64,000 bases of DNA, from positions 62,001 to 126,000 of the forward strand of contig NZ_FOGI01000004.1 of the NCBI RefSeq assembly GCF_900111175.1, given 5' to 3'. Origin of the DNA: Actinokineospora terrae. Lineage in GTDB: Bacteria; Actinomycetota; Actinomycetes; Mycobacteriales; Pseudonocardiaceae. Shown piece after piece: positions 15,085 through 23,739 of the stretch; the first letter of the stretch is position 1, and the number at the start of each line of letters is the position of its first letter. The position numbers were made by a program, and so were the translations under genes. Below the pieces are notes generated by a model, which had not been told where the DNA came from, did no database searches, and worked only from the letters and a program-made list of their open reading frames with translations.

Positions 15085-16709
15085 GCGGTCACCGCGCGGA
15101 GCTTGTCGACGTGCTGCTGGCGCAGGACGACCTTGCGGACCTTGCCGGTCGCGCCGCGCGGGATGTCGTCCTCGTTCACGACGACGACCTCGCGGATGGT
15201 GGCGGCGACGTACTCGGGCAGGGCTGCCTTGACCGCTTCGGTCCGGTCGACGGAAGTGTCGGCACCGGCGTTGAGCGTCAGCAGGACCGCGGACACGACC
15301 TGACCGCTGTCGTCCTTGACCGCGACGACGGTGCAGTCGAGCACGTCCGGGTTGGTCGCGAGCACGCGCTCCTCGGACTGCGCGGTGTACAAGCGCTTGC
15401 CCTCACCGAGGTCGATAGCGTCAACGGCCCGGTCGACGTGGTAGTAGTACCCCTCCGCGTCGCGGTACGCGAGGTCACCGGTGAGGAAGTACCCGGCGAG
15501 CCTGCTGCGGTAAGTCGTCACCGAGTCGTTCCAGTACCCCGGCGCCAGCGTCGGCGACCGCACCCCGAGCTGGCCGACCTCGCCGACGGGCAGCTTGTCG
15601 CCGTTGTCGTCGAGGACCGCGATGTCGGAGAACGCGTGCGGCTTGCCGATGCAGCGGCCGTAGCGGTCGGTGTCGGGGGTGTGGGTGATGAAGAACTGCG
15701 AGTGGCCCATCTCGGTGGAGCCCAGGCCGTCGATGAACGCCGACCCGGTCACCTGGCTCACGCCCTGCGCGGTGACCACGGTGCGGGTGCCGACCGAGAT
15801 CAGCCTGCGGATGTGCGCCTCGTGCGCGCAGTCGCCGGTGTTCCACCAGAACTGCACCGAGGCCACGTCGTAGGCGGTCAGGTCCTGGGAGACCAGCTCC
15901 GGCCAGGTCGCGGCGAAGCCCAGCACGCAGGTCGGCTTCCAGCGGTCGACCGCGGCCAGCACCTTGGCACCGGACTGCTCGGACAGGCACAGCAGCTGCG
16001 AGCGGTTGCTCAGCGCCAGGCTGGTCGCGATGACGATCGCGGCGTGGTTGGCGGGCAGCGCGGACAGCATCCGGTCGACGCCCTGGGCGCGCGGCAGGCG
16101 CAGCCGGTGGCGCACCGAGGCGAACAGGCTCGAGTGCGAGGCCACGACCGCCTTGGGCATGCCGGTGGTGCCCGAGGAGTGGGTGATGACCACCGGGTCG
16201 TCGGCGTGGTGGCGGAACTGCGGCGGCGCGGCGGCCGGGTCGCCGTTGCCCAGCTCGGTCACGTCGATGAACAGCTCGACACCCTCGACGCCGTCGCCGA
16301 GCGCGGCCCGGTGCGGGGCGTCGGTGAGCACGGCGACCGGGCGGACCCGGGTGATGTACACGGCCGCGGTGGCACCGGGCAGGTTCTTGTTGACCAGCGC
16401 CGGGATCGCACCGATGCGGGAGAGCGCCAGGTAGTTGAGCACCAGGTCGGCGGAGTCGGTCACGTAGACCGCGACCGGGTCGCGCGGGCGGATCCCCTTG
16501 GCGTGGAACACCGACGCGCGCCCGGCGACGGCGAACTCCAGCTGCCGCAGGCTCAGCGCCTCCCACGCGGGGTGGCCGTCGACGTCGGTGTCGAAGCTCA
16601 GCGTCGGCTCGTCGAGGCCGTAACCGCTGCGCACGAGCGTGCTCAGCACGTTGCCGATGCCCAGGTCCGGGTCGGCCGCCAGCTGCGCCCTGGTTGTCTT
16701 GACGGTCAC
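15081..16709 (-). CDS. Acyl/aryl-AMP ligase 1 (ANL superfamily)
   Basis: This 542-residue adenylating enzyme starts at GTG 16709 with AGGAG 7 nt upstream. Its motifs are THSSGTTGMPKAV (P-loop-like A3), GLGSTEMG (A5), YFLTGDLAYRD (A7), the hinge YYYHVDRAVDAI (A8) and GATGKVRKVV with the catalytic Lys (A10). It is stand-alone, with no fused carrier domain, so it would load a free acid onto one of the cluster's ACPs, or CoA. Both ends overlap neighbouring genes (GTGA overlaps). Whether it takes a fatty acid, 4-hydroxybenzoylformate or another acid cannot be told by reading. Confidence 0.9.
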   Translation of the reverse strand: MTVKTTRAQLAADPDLGIGNVLSTLVRSGYGLDEPTLSFDTDVDGHPAWEALSLRQLEFAVAGRASVFHAKGIRPRDPVAVYVTDSADLVLNYLALSRIGAIPALVNKNLPGATAAVYITRVRPVAVLTDAPHRAALGDGVEGVELFIDVTELGNGDPAAAPPQFRHHADDPVVITHSSGTTGMPKAVVASHSSLFASVRHRLRLPRAQGVDRMLSALPANHAAIVIATSLALSNRSQLLCLSEQSGAKVLAAVDRWKPTCVLGFAATWPELVSQDLTAYDVASVQFWWNTGDCAHEAHIRRLISVGTRTVVTAQGVSQVTGSAFIDGLGSTEMGHSQFFITHTPDTDRYGRCIGKPHAFSDIAVLDDNGDKLPVGEVGQLGVRSPTLAPGYWNDSVTTYRSRLAGYFLTGDLAYRDAEGYYYHVDRAVDAIDLGEGKRLYTAQSEERVLATNPDVLDCTVVAVKDDSGQVVSAVLLTLNAGADTSVDRTEAVKAALPEYVAATIREVVVVNEDDIPRGATGKVRKVVLRQQHVDKLRAVTA

Positions 16710-17299
16710 TGCGTGCTCCTCTGGTCGGTTCGCCGGCGGGTCTGGTCGGTGGTGCGTCCTGGCCTGGCCAGCAGCAGCGCGGCGGCCGCCTCGGCGCCCT
16801 GCTCGACGAGCACCACCAGCACCTCGTCCGCGGCCTCGTCGGCGAGCAGCAGGTCGGCGACGGCCAGCGCGTCGGCGACCGGGTCGTCGACCGGGCTGGT
16901 GCACACGACCGGCCCGCGCAGGCCCCAGGTCACCGCGACCCGGCCCGCCGCGGAGTTGGCCACGGACTGGAAGAACAGGATGGGTGGCATCCGCTTGCCC
17001 GCCTCGATGGCGGCGGCCACCGCGGTGGCGGTGCCCAGGTCGCCGCGGGTGCTGACCACCACCACGGCGGTGCGGTCGCCGCGCTCGGCGGGCACGGGGG
17101 CGCTGCCGTGCACCTGGCTCATGCAGTCGTCGGCGGCCTGCGCAATGAGCGGGGCGAACGACGAGCTGACGAACCCGGGCAGCGGTGCCGGTTGCCGGGA
17201 CGGGCCCGCCCCGGGGAACCGCGCCTCGGCGAGCACGGTCAGACCATCCACATCGGATAAGTCCAATGTGGACAGATCGGTGTCCGCGGTCGTGGTCAT
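16706..17299 (-). CDS. Half-length ketosynthase-like protein lacking the catalytic Cys
   Basis: This 197-residue protein resembles the N-terminal half of a thiolase-fold ketosynthase of the ketoacyl-synt_2 type (FVSSSFAPLIAQAADDCMSQV, FFQSVANSAAGRVAVTWG). At the position of the active-site Cys the sequence is GPVVCTSPVDDP, with no TAC motif, and the His-containing C-terminal half is missing. It overlaps the upstream ketosynthase by ATGA and the downstream AMP ligase by GTGA. A chain-length-factor-like or scaffolding role for the adjacent ketosynthase is plausible. Truncation by frameshift is unlikely because both junctions are clean overlaps. Confidence 0.78.
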   Translation of the reverse strand: MTTTADTDLSTLDLSDVDGLTVLAEARFPGAGPSRQPAPLPGFVSSSFAPLIAQAADDCMSQVHGSAPVPAERGDRTAVVVVSTRGDLGTATAVAAAIEAGKRMPPILFFQSVANSAAGRVAVTWGLRGPVVCTSPVDDPVADALAVADLLLADEAADEVLVVLVEQGAEAAAALLLARPGRTTDQTRRRTDQRSTQ

Positions 17300-18438
17300 A
17301 CCCGTGCCACCACCAATGCGGTGTTCGCGCCGCCGAAGGCGGAGTTGAGGGTGAGCGCGTGGTCGACCTCGCGCTCGAGCGGGGTGTCGAGCACCAGGTT
17401 CAGGCCGAGGCTCTCGTCCGGTCCGGCGTAGCCCGCGTTGACCGGGAGACGACCGGTGCGCAGCGCGTGGATCGTGACCGCCAGCTCCAGCAGCCCGCCC
17501 GCCTGCAGCGTGTGGCCGTGCACGGACTTCGACGAGCTCACCGGGATCCGCGCGGCCTCGTCGCCCAGGGCGCGGTGCAGCGCGACCGCTTCCGCCGCGT
17601 CGCTCTGGGTGGTGCCGGTGCCGTGGGCGTTGATGTAGCCGATGTCGGCGGGGGTGCGACCCGCCTTGCGCAGCGCCGCGGTGACGGCCCTGGTCATGCC
17701 GCCGCCCTCCGGGTCGGGCTGGGTGATGTGGAAGGCGTCGCCCGCCCGGCCCCAGCCCGCGATCGCGGCCAGCGGGGTCGCGCCCCGGCGGGCCGCCTCC
17801 TGCGCCGACTCCAGGACCACCGCGGCGATGCCGTCGCCGAGCAGCATGCCCTGCCTGCCCGCGCTGAACGGGCGGACGTGGCCATCTGTCGCCAGCGAGC
17901 GGCCCGCGTCGAACAGGGCGAAGTTGTCCTGCTCGACCAGGTAGCCCGCGGCGACCACGACCCGGTGCGCGCGGCCGTGGGTGATCATCGTGGCCGCGTC
18001 GGCCACCGCGGTGCTCGCGGCGACGCACGCGGTCATGTACGCCCTCGGCGCGGGACCGAGACCGGCCCGGCGCGCGATGGCGGAGGCGATGGCGCCGGGG
18101 CCGGTGCGGTCGGACTCGGGCAGCCGCGCCACCGCGGGGTCGCCGTGCACGGCGACCAGCACCGGGCTGACCGCGCGCTCGTCGACACTGAGCCCGGCCT
18201 GCGCGCAGGCCTGGTCCAGGACGGCGACGAGCTCGTCGGCCAGCACCGGGTCACCGGGCAGCTGGGCGGCCAGGTCGGTGCGGTAGCGACCCGCGTCGAA
18301 CCGGGTGACGGGCGTGAACGCGGGGTCGCCCACCGCGGTCCGCTCGCCGAGCGCGGCCAGGTCCCACCCGGTGCCCGCGACCGCGGCCAGCCCGGTGACC
18401 ACCACGTCCGCGCGACCGGCCCCGTGCGCCTCAGCCAT
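17296..18438 (-). CDS. Beta-ketoacyl-ACP synthase 2, divergent, catalytic triad intact
   Basis: This 380-residue ketosynthase starts at ATG 18438, overlapping the ACP stop by 8 nt. It has Cys138 in MTACVAASTA, His272 in NAHGTGTTQSD and His309 in KSVHGHT, so it is predicted active. The N-terminal part before residue 50 is short and unusual. It ends with an ATGA overlap into the half-length KS-like protein, which suggests the two products assemble together as a KS/CLF-like pair. There is no acyltransferase, ketoreductase or dehydratase in the cluster, so malonyl loading and beta-processing may come from the cell's FAS II. Confidence 0.9.
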   Translation of the reverse strand: MAEAHGAGRADVVVTGLAAVAGTGWDLAALGERTAVGDPAFTPVTRFDAGRYRTDLAAQLPGDPVLADELVAVLDQACAQAGLSVDERAVSPVLVAVHGDPAVARLPESDRTGPGAIASAIARRAGLGPAPRAYMTACVAASTAVADAATMITHGRAHRVVVAAGYLVEQDNFALFDAGRSLATDGHVRPFSAGRQGMLLGDGIAAVVLESAQEAARRGATPLAAIAGWGRAGDAFHITQPDPEGGGMTRAVTAALRKAGRTPADIGYINAHGTGTTQSDAAEAVALHRALGDEAARIPVSSSKSVHGHTLQAGGLLELAVTIHALRTGRLPVNAGYAGPDESLGLNLVLDTPLEREVDHALTLNSAFGGANTALVVARV

Positions 18439-18679
18439 CGCCGCGCCCACCCACCAGGTCGGCGAGCACCTGCGCGGCCCCGGCCACGGTGTGCATCCGC
18501 GACAGGTCGGCGTCGTCGAGGTCGAGCTCCACGCCGTAGCGCTGCTCGGCCTGGTGCAGCAGCCACGCCAGCTCGAGCGAGTCGAGGTCCTCGGTGTCGG
18601 CCTTGGACACCTGGGCGCGGTAGCCGGAGATCATCTCCACGACGTCTTCCTTGCTGGGAGCGGCGGTGGTCTCACTCAC
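18431..18679 (-). CDS. Acyl carrier protein 1
   Basis: This 82-residue carrier protein has the phosphopantetheine serine at Ser34 in EDLDSLELAWLLHQ and a VELDLDD segment typical of ACP helix II-III. GTG 18679 is chosen because it overlaps the stop of the preceding ACP (GTGAGTGA) and gives normal ACP length; a longer frame to 18721 adds a non-conserved tail. It is coupled to the ketosynthase downstream. It probably holds the growing chain. Confidence 0.88.
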   Translation of the reverse strand: MSETTAAPSKEDVVEMISGYRAQVSKADTEDLDSLELAWLLHQAEQRYGVELDLDDADLSRMHTVAGAAQVLADLVGGRGDG

Positions 18680-18950
18680 GAACGCTGCCCTCGGCGACCG
18701 GCTCCAGCCTGCCCGCGACATCGGCGACGAACTCGTCGATGGTCATCAGCGAGACCTGCTCGATCTCGTCCTCGTCGATCTTGACGCCGAAGCGGTCCTC
18801 CAGCTGCACGGTCAGCTCGGCCATCGACAGCGACTCCAGGTCCAGCCCGGCCGGGCCGAGCTGGGTGTCGCCTGCGACGTCCTTGGTGGCGTACTGCAGG
18901 CCGACCAACGCGTCGATGACGAAGGCGCGGACTTCTTCCTTGGTGCTCAT
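18672..18950 (-). CDS. Acyl carrier protein 2
   Basis: The protein has 92 residues with Ser40 in GLDLESLSMAELTVQLE as the predicted 4'-phosphopantetheine site, and VKIDEDEIEQVSLMTIDEFV following. ATG 18950 has GAGGAAG upstream. It is distinct from ACP1 (different loop around the Ser), which suggests separate partners, for instance one for each AMP ligase or one for the starter and one for the extender. The 8-nt overlap with ACP1 indicates equimolar translation. Confidence 0.9.
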   Translation of the reverse strand: MSTKEEVRAFVIDALVGLQYATKDVAGDTQLGPAGLDLESLSMAELTVQLEDRFGVKIDEDEIEQVSLMTIDEFVADVAGRLEPVAEGSVRE

Positions 18951-19056
18951 GGACTTCCTCTCGTGGCGGGACTCGGGCGCGCCCGGACGCGGGCGCGCCC
19001 GACCGTGCGCTGACCCGGGATCGGGTGAGCGCCTGGTGGGGACCGGGTGGCTGTGG

Positions 19057-20484
19057 CTAGGTCGGGTCCGCGGCCTGCTCCGCGGCCGACCGCAACGCGG
19101 CCCGGTCGCGCAGGAGCTTGCCGCTGGAGGTGCGCGGCAGCGCGGGGAGGACGTGCACGGCGCGGGGCCGCTTGTAGGCGGCGAGCCGCTCGCGCAGCCA
19201 GGCGTCGACCGCACTGGTGTCCACACCGGACACATAGGCCCTGATGCCCTCGTCGTAGAGCACCACGGCGGCGTCGACACCCGGCGCGTCGGCGAGGGTC
19301 TGCTCGACCTCGGTCAGGTCGACCTTCAGGCCGCCGATGGAGACCTGCGAGTCGAGCCTGCCCTTGATGGTGACCCGACCGGTGTCGGGGTCGACCTCGC
19401 CCGCGTCGCGGGTGCGCAGCCAGCCGTCGGCCCAGCGGGTCGGGTCGACGAGTCCGATGTAGGGCGAGCGCTCGCGGCTGAGCAGGACCTCGCCGCCCTC
19501 GACCCGCACGGCGATGCCGGGGGCGGGGGTCAGCTCGGGCCGGTGCGCGCCCTCGATGTCGGTCGCGATGACACCCAGCTCCGTCATCCCGTACATGTTG
19601 CCCAGGGTGATGCCGTAGCCCTCGGTCAGCGTGCGCCACAGCTCCGGCCGGACCAGCTCGCCACCGGTGATCATCCGGCGGAACCCGGGCAGCGCGGGCG
19701 GTTCGGCGACCGCGGCCAGGATCTCCGCCTGGGACGGAACCCCGATGAGCGTGGTCGGGGCGTCGTCGGCGGCGAGCGCCTTGAGGATGCCGTCGATGGT
19801 CAGCCGCGGCGGCACGACCATCGGCACGCCCGCGTTGAGGCCGTGCAGCAGACCGCCCACCAGGCCGAGCACGTGCACCATCGAACCGAGGACGACCGCG
19901 CGCTCACCCCGCCGCGGGATGCCCGCGATCGCGTTGTAGCGGTCGAGCTCGGAGATGACGTCGGCCGCGGTGCGACCGATGATCTTCGACGGACCGGTGG
20001 AGCCGGAGCTGAGCTGGATCAGCGTGTGCGGCGTGGCCGCGGGGACACCCGCCGGGTTCGGCAGGTACGCGGGGTCCACGTCGAACAGCGCGCGCAACGC
20101 GCCGGTGGCGGGCTTGCTCGGCTGCACGAGCAGCTGCGGCGCCAACCTGGCCACCGCCTGGTCCACCTCGTGCTGGGTGAGCCGGTAGTCCAGAAGGGAC
20201 ACCTGGGTGCCCAGCCGCCAGGCGGCGAGCAGCACCGTGACGAACGCCAGCGACGGCGGGAGTCGCAACGAGACGCTCCCACCGGGAGCGAGCCCGGCCG
20301 CGACCAGCTCGGCCTCGCGCTCGAGAACCAGCGCGCGCAGCGCCCGCCGGTCGAGCGGGGCGCCGAGGTGCAGCGCGAGCTCGCTGTCCGGTCCGGCCAG
20401 CAGGAGCTCGTCCACCCACTCGCCGGTCGCCGGAGCCGAGGGCTCCCCGGTCGCGACCGGGGATAAGTGGGTCTCACTCGGCAT
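19057..20484 (-). CDS. Acyl/aryl-AMP ligase 2 (ANL superfamily)
   Basis: The protein has 475 residues from ATG 20484, with AGGGGGG upstream; the frame extends to 20574 without support. Motifs are LIQLSSGSTGPSKII (A3), NMYGMTELG (A5), GWLRTRDAGEVD (A7), KGRLDSQVSIGGLKVD (A8) and RTSSGKLLRDR with the catalytic Lys (A10). It is the first gene of the long operon, immediately before the two ACPs, so it likely charges one of them. Its shorter length and hinge resemble aryl or amino-acyl ACP ligases more than long-chain fatty acid ligases, but this is a soft inference. Confidence 0.88.
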   Translation of the reverse strand: MPSETHLSPVATGEPSAPATGEWVDELLLAGPDSELALHLGAPLDRRALRALVLEREAELVAAGLAPGGSVSLRLPPSLAFVTVLLAAWRLGTQVSLLDYRLTQHEVDQAVARLAPQLLVQPSKPATGALRALFDVDPAYLPNPAGVPAATPHTLIQLSSGSTGPSKIIGRTAADVISELDRYNAIAGIPRRGERAVVLGSMVHVLGLVGGLLHGLNAGVPMVVPPRLTIDGILKALAADDAPTTLIGVPSQAEILAAVAEPPALPGFRRMITGGELVRPELWRTLTEGYGITLGNMYGMTELGVIATDIEGAHRPELTPAPGIAVRVEGGEVLLSRERSPYIGLVDPTRWADGWLRTRDAGEVDPDTGRVTIKGRLDSQVSIGGLKVDLTEVEQTLADAPGVDAAVVLYDEGIRAYVSGVDTSAVDAWLRERLAAYKRPRAVHVLPALPRTSSGKLLRDRAALRSAAEQAADPT

Positions 20485-20538
20485 GGTGTTCCCCCCTATT
20501 CGGTACCCGGAATGGGAATGATGATCCCTTATAGGACA

Positions 20539-20552
20539 GATATGCGCATATC
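20539..20552. promoter_or_regulatory. Perfect 14-bp palindrome near AMP ligase 2 start
   Basis: GATATGCGCATATC is fully self-complementary. On the minus strand it is followed 5 nt later by TATAAG, a -10-like box, and then the start codon at 20484. An operator overlapping a second promoter of the long operon is the simplest reading. Confidence 0.5.
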
Positions 20553-20858
20553 GCCTTCGGCCGAACCACAGCATCTACAACGGGGGAGTAAAACCCCGGG
20601 TGCCCACGCGGCAGCACGCCCGGCAACTCACCCCTGCATCTCACGTTACTGCCGACAATCCGGGTTTAGCAAGCGATTCGCGCAACGGGTTTACGTCGGC
20701 ACTGTCACACCGCCGCACAATGATCGAATGAACAACGGGAAAATAAGTGAACGCGCAACGATTGCCCGCGGGAGTCGCATACCGACCAGTAGATACATCG
20801 GACTGAACAGTAGGGGTATAGCACCGCGGCCGACCGGGAAGAGGGCGCGGTGCACGCG

Positions 20859-20893
20859 TTCCTAACACGACAATGCCCAATCGTGTGGTATCC
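20859..20893 (-). promoter_or_regulatory. Cluster promoter element D (AMP ligase/ACP/KS/hmaS operon)
   Basis: On the minus strand ATACCACACGATTGG is followed by GCATTGTCGTGTTAGG and TAGGAA (20864-20859). It aligns with element B (GCATTGTGTGTTAGG) with a single-base gap and shares the upstream CACGA. It is 375 nt from the first start codon, so it would give a long leader. Confidence 0.45.
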
Positions 20894-20927
20894 GTCGAAA
20901 ATGGACAGTCCGACCCGGATGACCGTG

Positions 20928-22019
20928 CTAACGCACCAGCGCGGCGCCGATGTCGGTCAGCCTCGGCGCGCCGGAGAGGACCATCGCCTCTTCGAGTTCC
21001 TCGCGCAGGGTGGACAAAACGCCGGTCACGCCCTCGGCACCGGCCACCGCGAGTCCATGCAGGACCGGCCTGCCGAGCAGCACCGCGTCGGCTCCGAGCG
21101 CGAGCGCCTTGAGGACATCGGTACCCCTACGAACCCCACCGTCGACGAAAACCGGAACCGCTTCCGCGACCTCGGCGACGATCTCGGCGAGTGCGTCAAG
21201 AGCCGCAATGGCCGAATCGAGTTGGCGTCCGCCATGATTGGATACGACGATCCCGGCGACACCGTGGTCGACGGCGAGCCGGGCGTCGGCGGCGGTCAGG
21301 ATTCCCTTGAGCAGGACGGGCAGCCGGGTCGTCCCGCGCAACCAGGCCAGATCGGCCCAGGTGATGGTCGCGTCGAATTGCTCCCTGGAATGACTCTGAA
21401 TCGAGGAACCCGATTCCCCCGTTCGCGCGACCGCCATCGCGGCCGGGTCGACATTGGCCGCGGTGACGCCGGGGGGAAGGGTGAATCCGCTGCGCAGGTC
21501 GCGCAGCCGGGTCGCCACCCTGGGCGCGTCCACGGTGAGCACGAGCGCACGCACGCCCGCCGCCTCGGCGCGGGCGACCAGGTCGGCCAGCGCGTCGCGC
21601 CTGCGCAGCCAGTACAGCTGCAACCAGACCGGCGCGGTGGTGGCGGCGGTGATGTCGGCCAGGGTTCGGCTGGCGAACATGCTGACCACGAACGGCAGGC
21701 CGCACCCCGAGGCGGCGCGCGCGGTCGCGACCTCGCCCTCGGGGTGGACCAGGCGGTGGTAGGCCATCGGCGCGATGGCGATGGGAGCGCGGACCGGGTC
21801 GCCCAGCAGGGCGGTGCCCAGGTCCGGTTTGGTCACGTCGACGAGCACCCTCGGCAGCAGCACCCGGCGGTCGAAGGCGGCCCGGTTGGCGGCGACGGTG
21901 CTCTCGGCACCGCTGCCGCCCTGGAGGAAGTCCCAGGTGGACCCCGGTAATCGGGCCTGCGCGGCCCGTTCGAAGTCCGACAGGGACAGCATGTCGCCCA
22001 TCCCCTGACTCTCCGCCAC
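20928..22019 (-). CDS. hmo: FMN-dependent 4-hydroxymandelate oxidase
   Basis: This 363-residue alpha-hydroxy-acid oxidase oxidises 4-hydroxymandelate to 4-hydroxybenzoylformate. The family signature GIVVSNHGGRQLD carries the catalytic His/Arg, and VLLKGILTAADA holds the FMN-contacting Lys. LPGSTWDFLQGGSGAE, YHRLVHPEGEVATARAA and LQLYWLRRRDALADLV match the Hmo enzymes of vancomycin-type clusters as I recall them. GTG 22019 with GGGGGA upstream is preferred over ATG 22001. It is transcribed alone from promoter element C. Together with hmaS and hpgT it completes the 4-hydroxyphenylglycine route. Confidence 0.88.
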   Translation of the reverse strand: MAESQGMGDMLSLSDFERAAQARLPGSTWDFLQGGSGAESTVAANRAAFDRRVLLPRVLVDVTKPDLGTALLGDPVRAPIAIAPMAYHRLVHPEGEVATARAASGCGLPFVVSMFASRTLADITAATTAPVWLQLYWLRRRDALADLVARAEAAGVRALVLTVDAPRVATRLRDLRSGFTLPPGVTAANVDPAAMAVARTGESGSSIQSHSREQFDATITWADLAWLRGTTRLPVLLKGILTAADARLAVDHGVAGIVVSNHGGRQLDSAIAALDALAEIVAEVAEAVPVFVDGGVRRGTDVLKALALGADAVLLGRPVLHGLAVAGAEGVTGVLSTLREELEEAMVLSGAPRLTDIGAALVR

Positions 22020-22097
22020 GAAAGTCCCCCAACCGCTGACGCCCGGTGGTCGATGCCCTCCGGCCGGGACCTGCCCCGCCGGTCGACCTCGGGCGTC

Positions 22098-22135
22098 AGT
22101 GTACCCAACAAGGCCGATCGTTCGTACGTTTTTCT
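22098..22135 (-). promoter_or_regulatory. Cluster promoter element C (hmo)
   Basis: On the minus strand CGTACGAACGATCG is followed 11 nt later by TACACT (22103-22098), a good -10 box. The 14-mer matches element B (CGCACGACCGATCG) at 12 positions. The leader to hmo is about 70 nt. The element covers the -35 region, as expected for a repressor or activator site. Confidence 0.55.
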
Positions 22136-22199
22136 CCGCTGGCGGCGGTTTAACGACGCTCCCCGACGTCCCCGCCGGTCACCGCACGGGTGCGGAGAG

Positions 22200-23705
22200 T
22201 CACGGGTTCGGCCAGTTGAGGGCGACGGCGCGCTCGGCGAGCATCAGCACGGGCAGGGTCGTAGTCGCGCGGGGGCTGACCGGGAAGGCGGAGGCGTCGA
22301 TGACGAGCAGGTCGTCGACGGCCCGCACCCGGCAGGTCTCGTCGAGCACCGCGCCGGGGTCACCCGCCTGGCCCATCCGGGCAGTGCCAACCGGGTGATT
22401 GTAGGTGCCCACGGTCGCGTGCACGGCGTCGACGAGATCGGCGTCGGCCACCGACGCGCCGGGCAACCGCTCGGCGACCAGCAGGCTGGCCAGCGGCGAC
22501 TGCTCGGCGAGCCTGCGGATCACCCGCAGGCCCTCGGCGACCCGCACCGCGTCGCGCGGGTCCCGGTAGATCCCGGTGTCCACCACGGGCAGTTCGGCGG
22601 CGTCGCGTGAGCGCAACCGGACCGACCCGGTGGAGTGCGGGGCGACCAGGGCCGAGGTCATCAGCAGGTCGAAGCCGGTGGGGTGACCGGCGGGCGAGCG
22701 GGTGGGCATGGTCGCCATGGCGTGGATGTGGATGTCCACGTCCGGCTCGTCCTGGCTGGTCTTGATCGACAGCATCGTGCGCAGCGGGGCGGGGCGGCGC
22801 TCGTTGTGCTCTTCGGCGGTCGCGAACACCGCCGGGGTGGAGGGGTGCTCCAGCAAGTTCGACCCCACGCCGGGCACGTCCGCGACGAGGTCGACGCCGA
22901 CCTCGCGCAGGTGCTCGGCCGGACCGACACCGGAGCGCAACAGGATGGCGGGGCTGCCGTAGGCACCCGCGCTCAGCACGACCTGCCTGGCCTCGATCTC
23001 CTCACCGGAGACCAACCGGACACCGACCGCGCGGCCGTCACGGATGAGCACCGTGTCGACATCGGTGTCCGGGCGGACGGTGAGGTTCGGCCGCTCGGCC
23101 GCGTGCTCCAGGTACACCAGCGCGGAGTTGTACCGCCTGCCGCCGACCTGGTTGAGCGGGGTCATGCCCGCGCCGAGCGAGTCGGCGGCGTTGTGGTCGT
23201 CGACGAGGGCGAAGCCCGCCTTCTCGCAGGCGGTGAGGAACCGCTCCTGGGAGTCGGTCAACTCCTCGCGGGCGTACCTGCGCACCGGGGTGCGGCCGGG
23301 CAGGGCGCGCGGCTCGGTGTCGTGGTCGGACTCCAGCGCCTGGTAGACCGGCAGCACCTCGTCCCACGCCCAGCCCGGCAGGCCCATCGCCGCCCACGCC
23401 CGGTGGTCGGTGGGCCTGCTGCGCAGCGCGACGCAGAAGTTGACCGCCGTGGAGCCGCCGACCACCTTCCCGCGGGGGATCGGGAAGGTGTGCCCGCCGT
23501 GCTCCAGCGGGGCGCTGGCGAAACCCCAGTCGTGGCTGCGCGGGAAGCCGAACCCGTCGAGCAGGTCGGCGGGCCACTGCGACTCGGTGCGGTAGTGCGG
23601 CCCGGCCTCCAGCAGCAGGACCGAGCGGGTCGGGTCCTCGGACAGCCTGCTCGCCACGACGCAGCCCGCTGCGCCCGCGCCGACGACGATCACATCGTGT
23701 GTCAT
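22200..23705 (-). CDS. GMC-family flavin oxidoreductase (choline dehydrogenase-like)
   Basis: The protein has 501 residues. The N-terminal FAD-binding motif is DVIVVGAGAAGCVVASRL, with LEAG following. GGSTAVNF (about 85) is the GMC signature. C-terminal TYNHPVGTARMG holds the catalytic His, and DASAFPVSPRATTTLPVLMLAERA is the closing FAD segment. GMC enzymes oxidise primary or secondary alcohols. It lies 34 nt after the P450 gene in the same operon, so it may further oxidise a hydroxyl made by the P450. Confidence 0.9.
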   Translation of the reverse strand: MTHDVIVVGAGAAGCVVASRLSEDPTRSVLLLEAGPHYRTESQWPADLLDGFGFPRSHDWGFASAPLEHGGHTFPIPRGKVVGGSTAVNFCVALRSRPTDHRAWAAMGLPGWAWDEVLPVYQALESDHDTEPRALPGRTPVRRYAREELTDSQERFLTACEKAGFALVDDHNAADSLGAGMTPLNQVGGRRYNSALVYLEHAAERPNLTVRPDTDVDTVLIRDGRAVGVRLVSGEEIEARQVVLSAGAYGSPAILLRSGVGPAEHLREVGVDLVADVPGVGSNLLEHPSTPAVFATAEEHNERRPAPLRTMLSIKTSQDEPDVDIHIHAMATMPTRSPAGHPTGFDLLMTSALVAPHSTGSVRLRSRDAAELPVVDTGIYRDPRDAVRVAEGLRVIRRLAEQSPLASLLVAERLPGASVADADLVDAVHATVGTYNHPVGTARMGQAGDPGAVLDETCRVRAVDDLLVIDASAFPVSPRATTTLPVLMLAERAVALNWPNP

Positions 23706-23739
23706 GAACCCGCTTCTTCGTGGTGTGTGGTGCCGACGG

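Larger units (their letters stand above)
20485..20927. other. 443-nt intergenic leader of the long operon
   Basis: No convincing gene is present; a 79-codon minus frame at 20641-20880 lacks any start signal or recognisable sequence. The stretch is richer in A+T than its neighbours. It contains promoter element D at the far end (20859-20893), a GGGG/CCCC hairpin near 20581-20598, and the 14-bp palindrome with a TATAAG box near the AMP ligase start. A long untranslated leader, or two promoters, is implied. Confidence 0.6.

Noticed and set aside
17185..20466. Open frame of 1093 codons on the plus strand
   Set aside because: It lies antisense to ACPs, ketosynthase and AMP ligase, which have clear motifs; high GC gives long spurious frames. 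No homology-like pattern is visible.
20641..20880. 79-codon minus frame in the cluster leader
   Set aside because: No ribosome binding site, no recognisable protein pattern, and the region looks regulatory.
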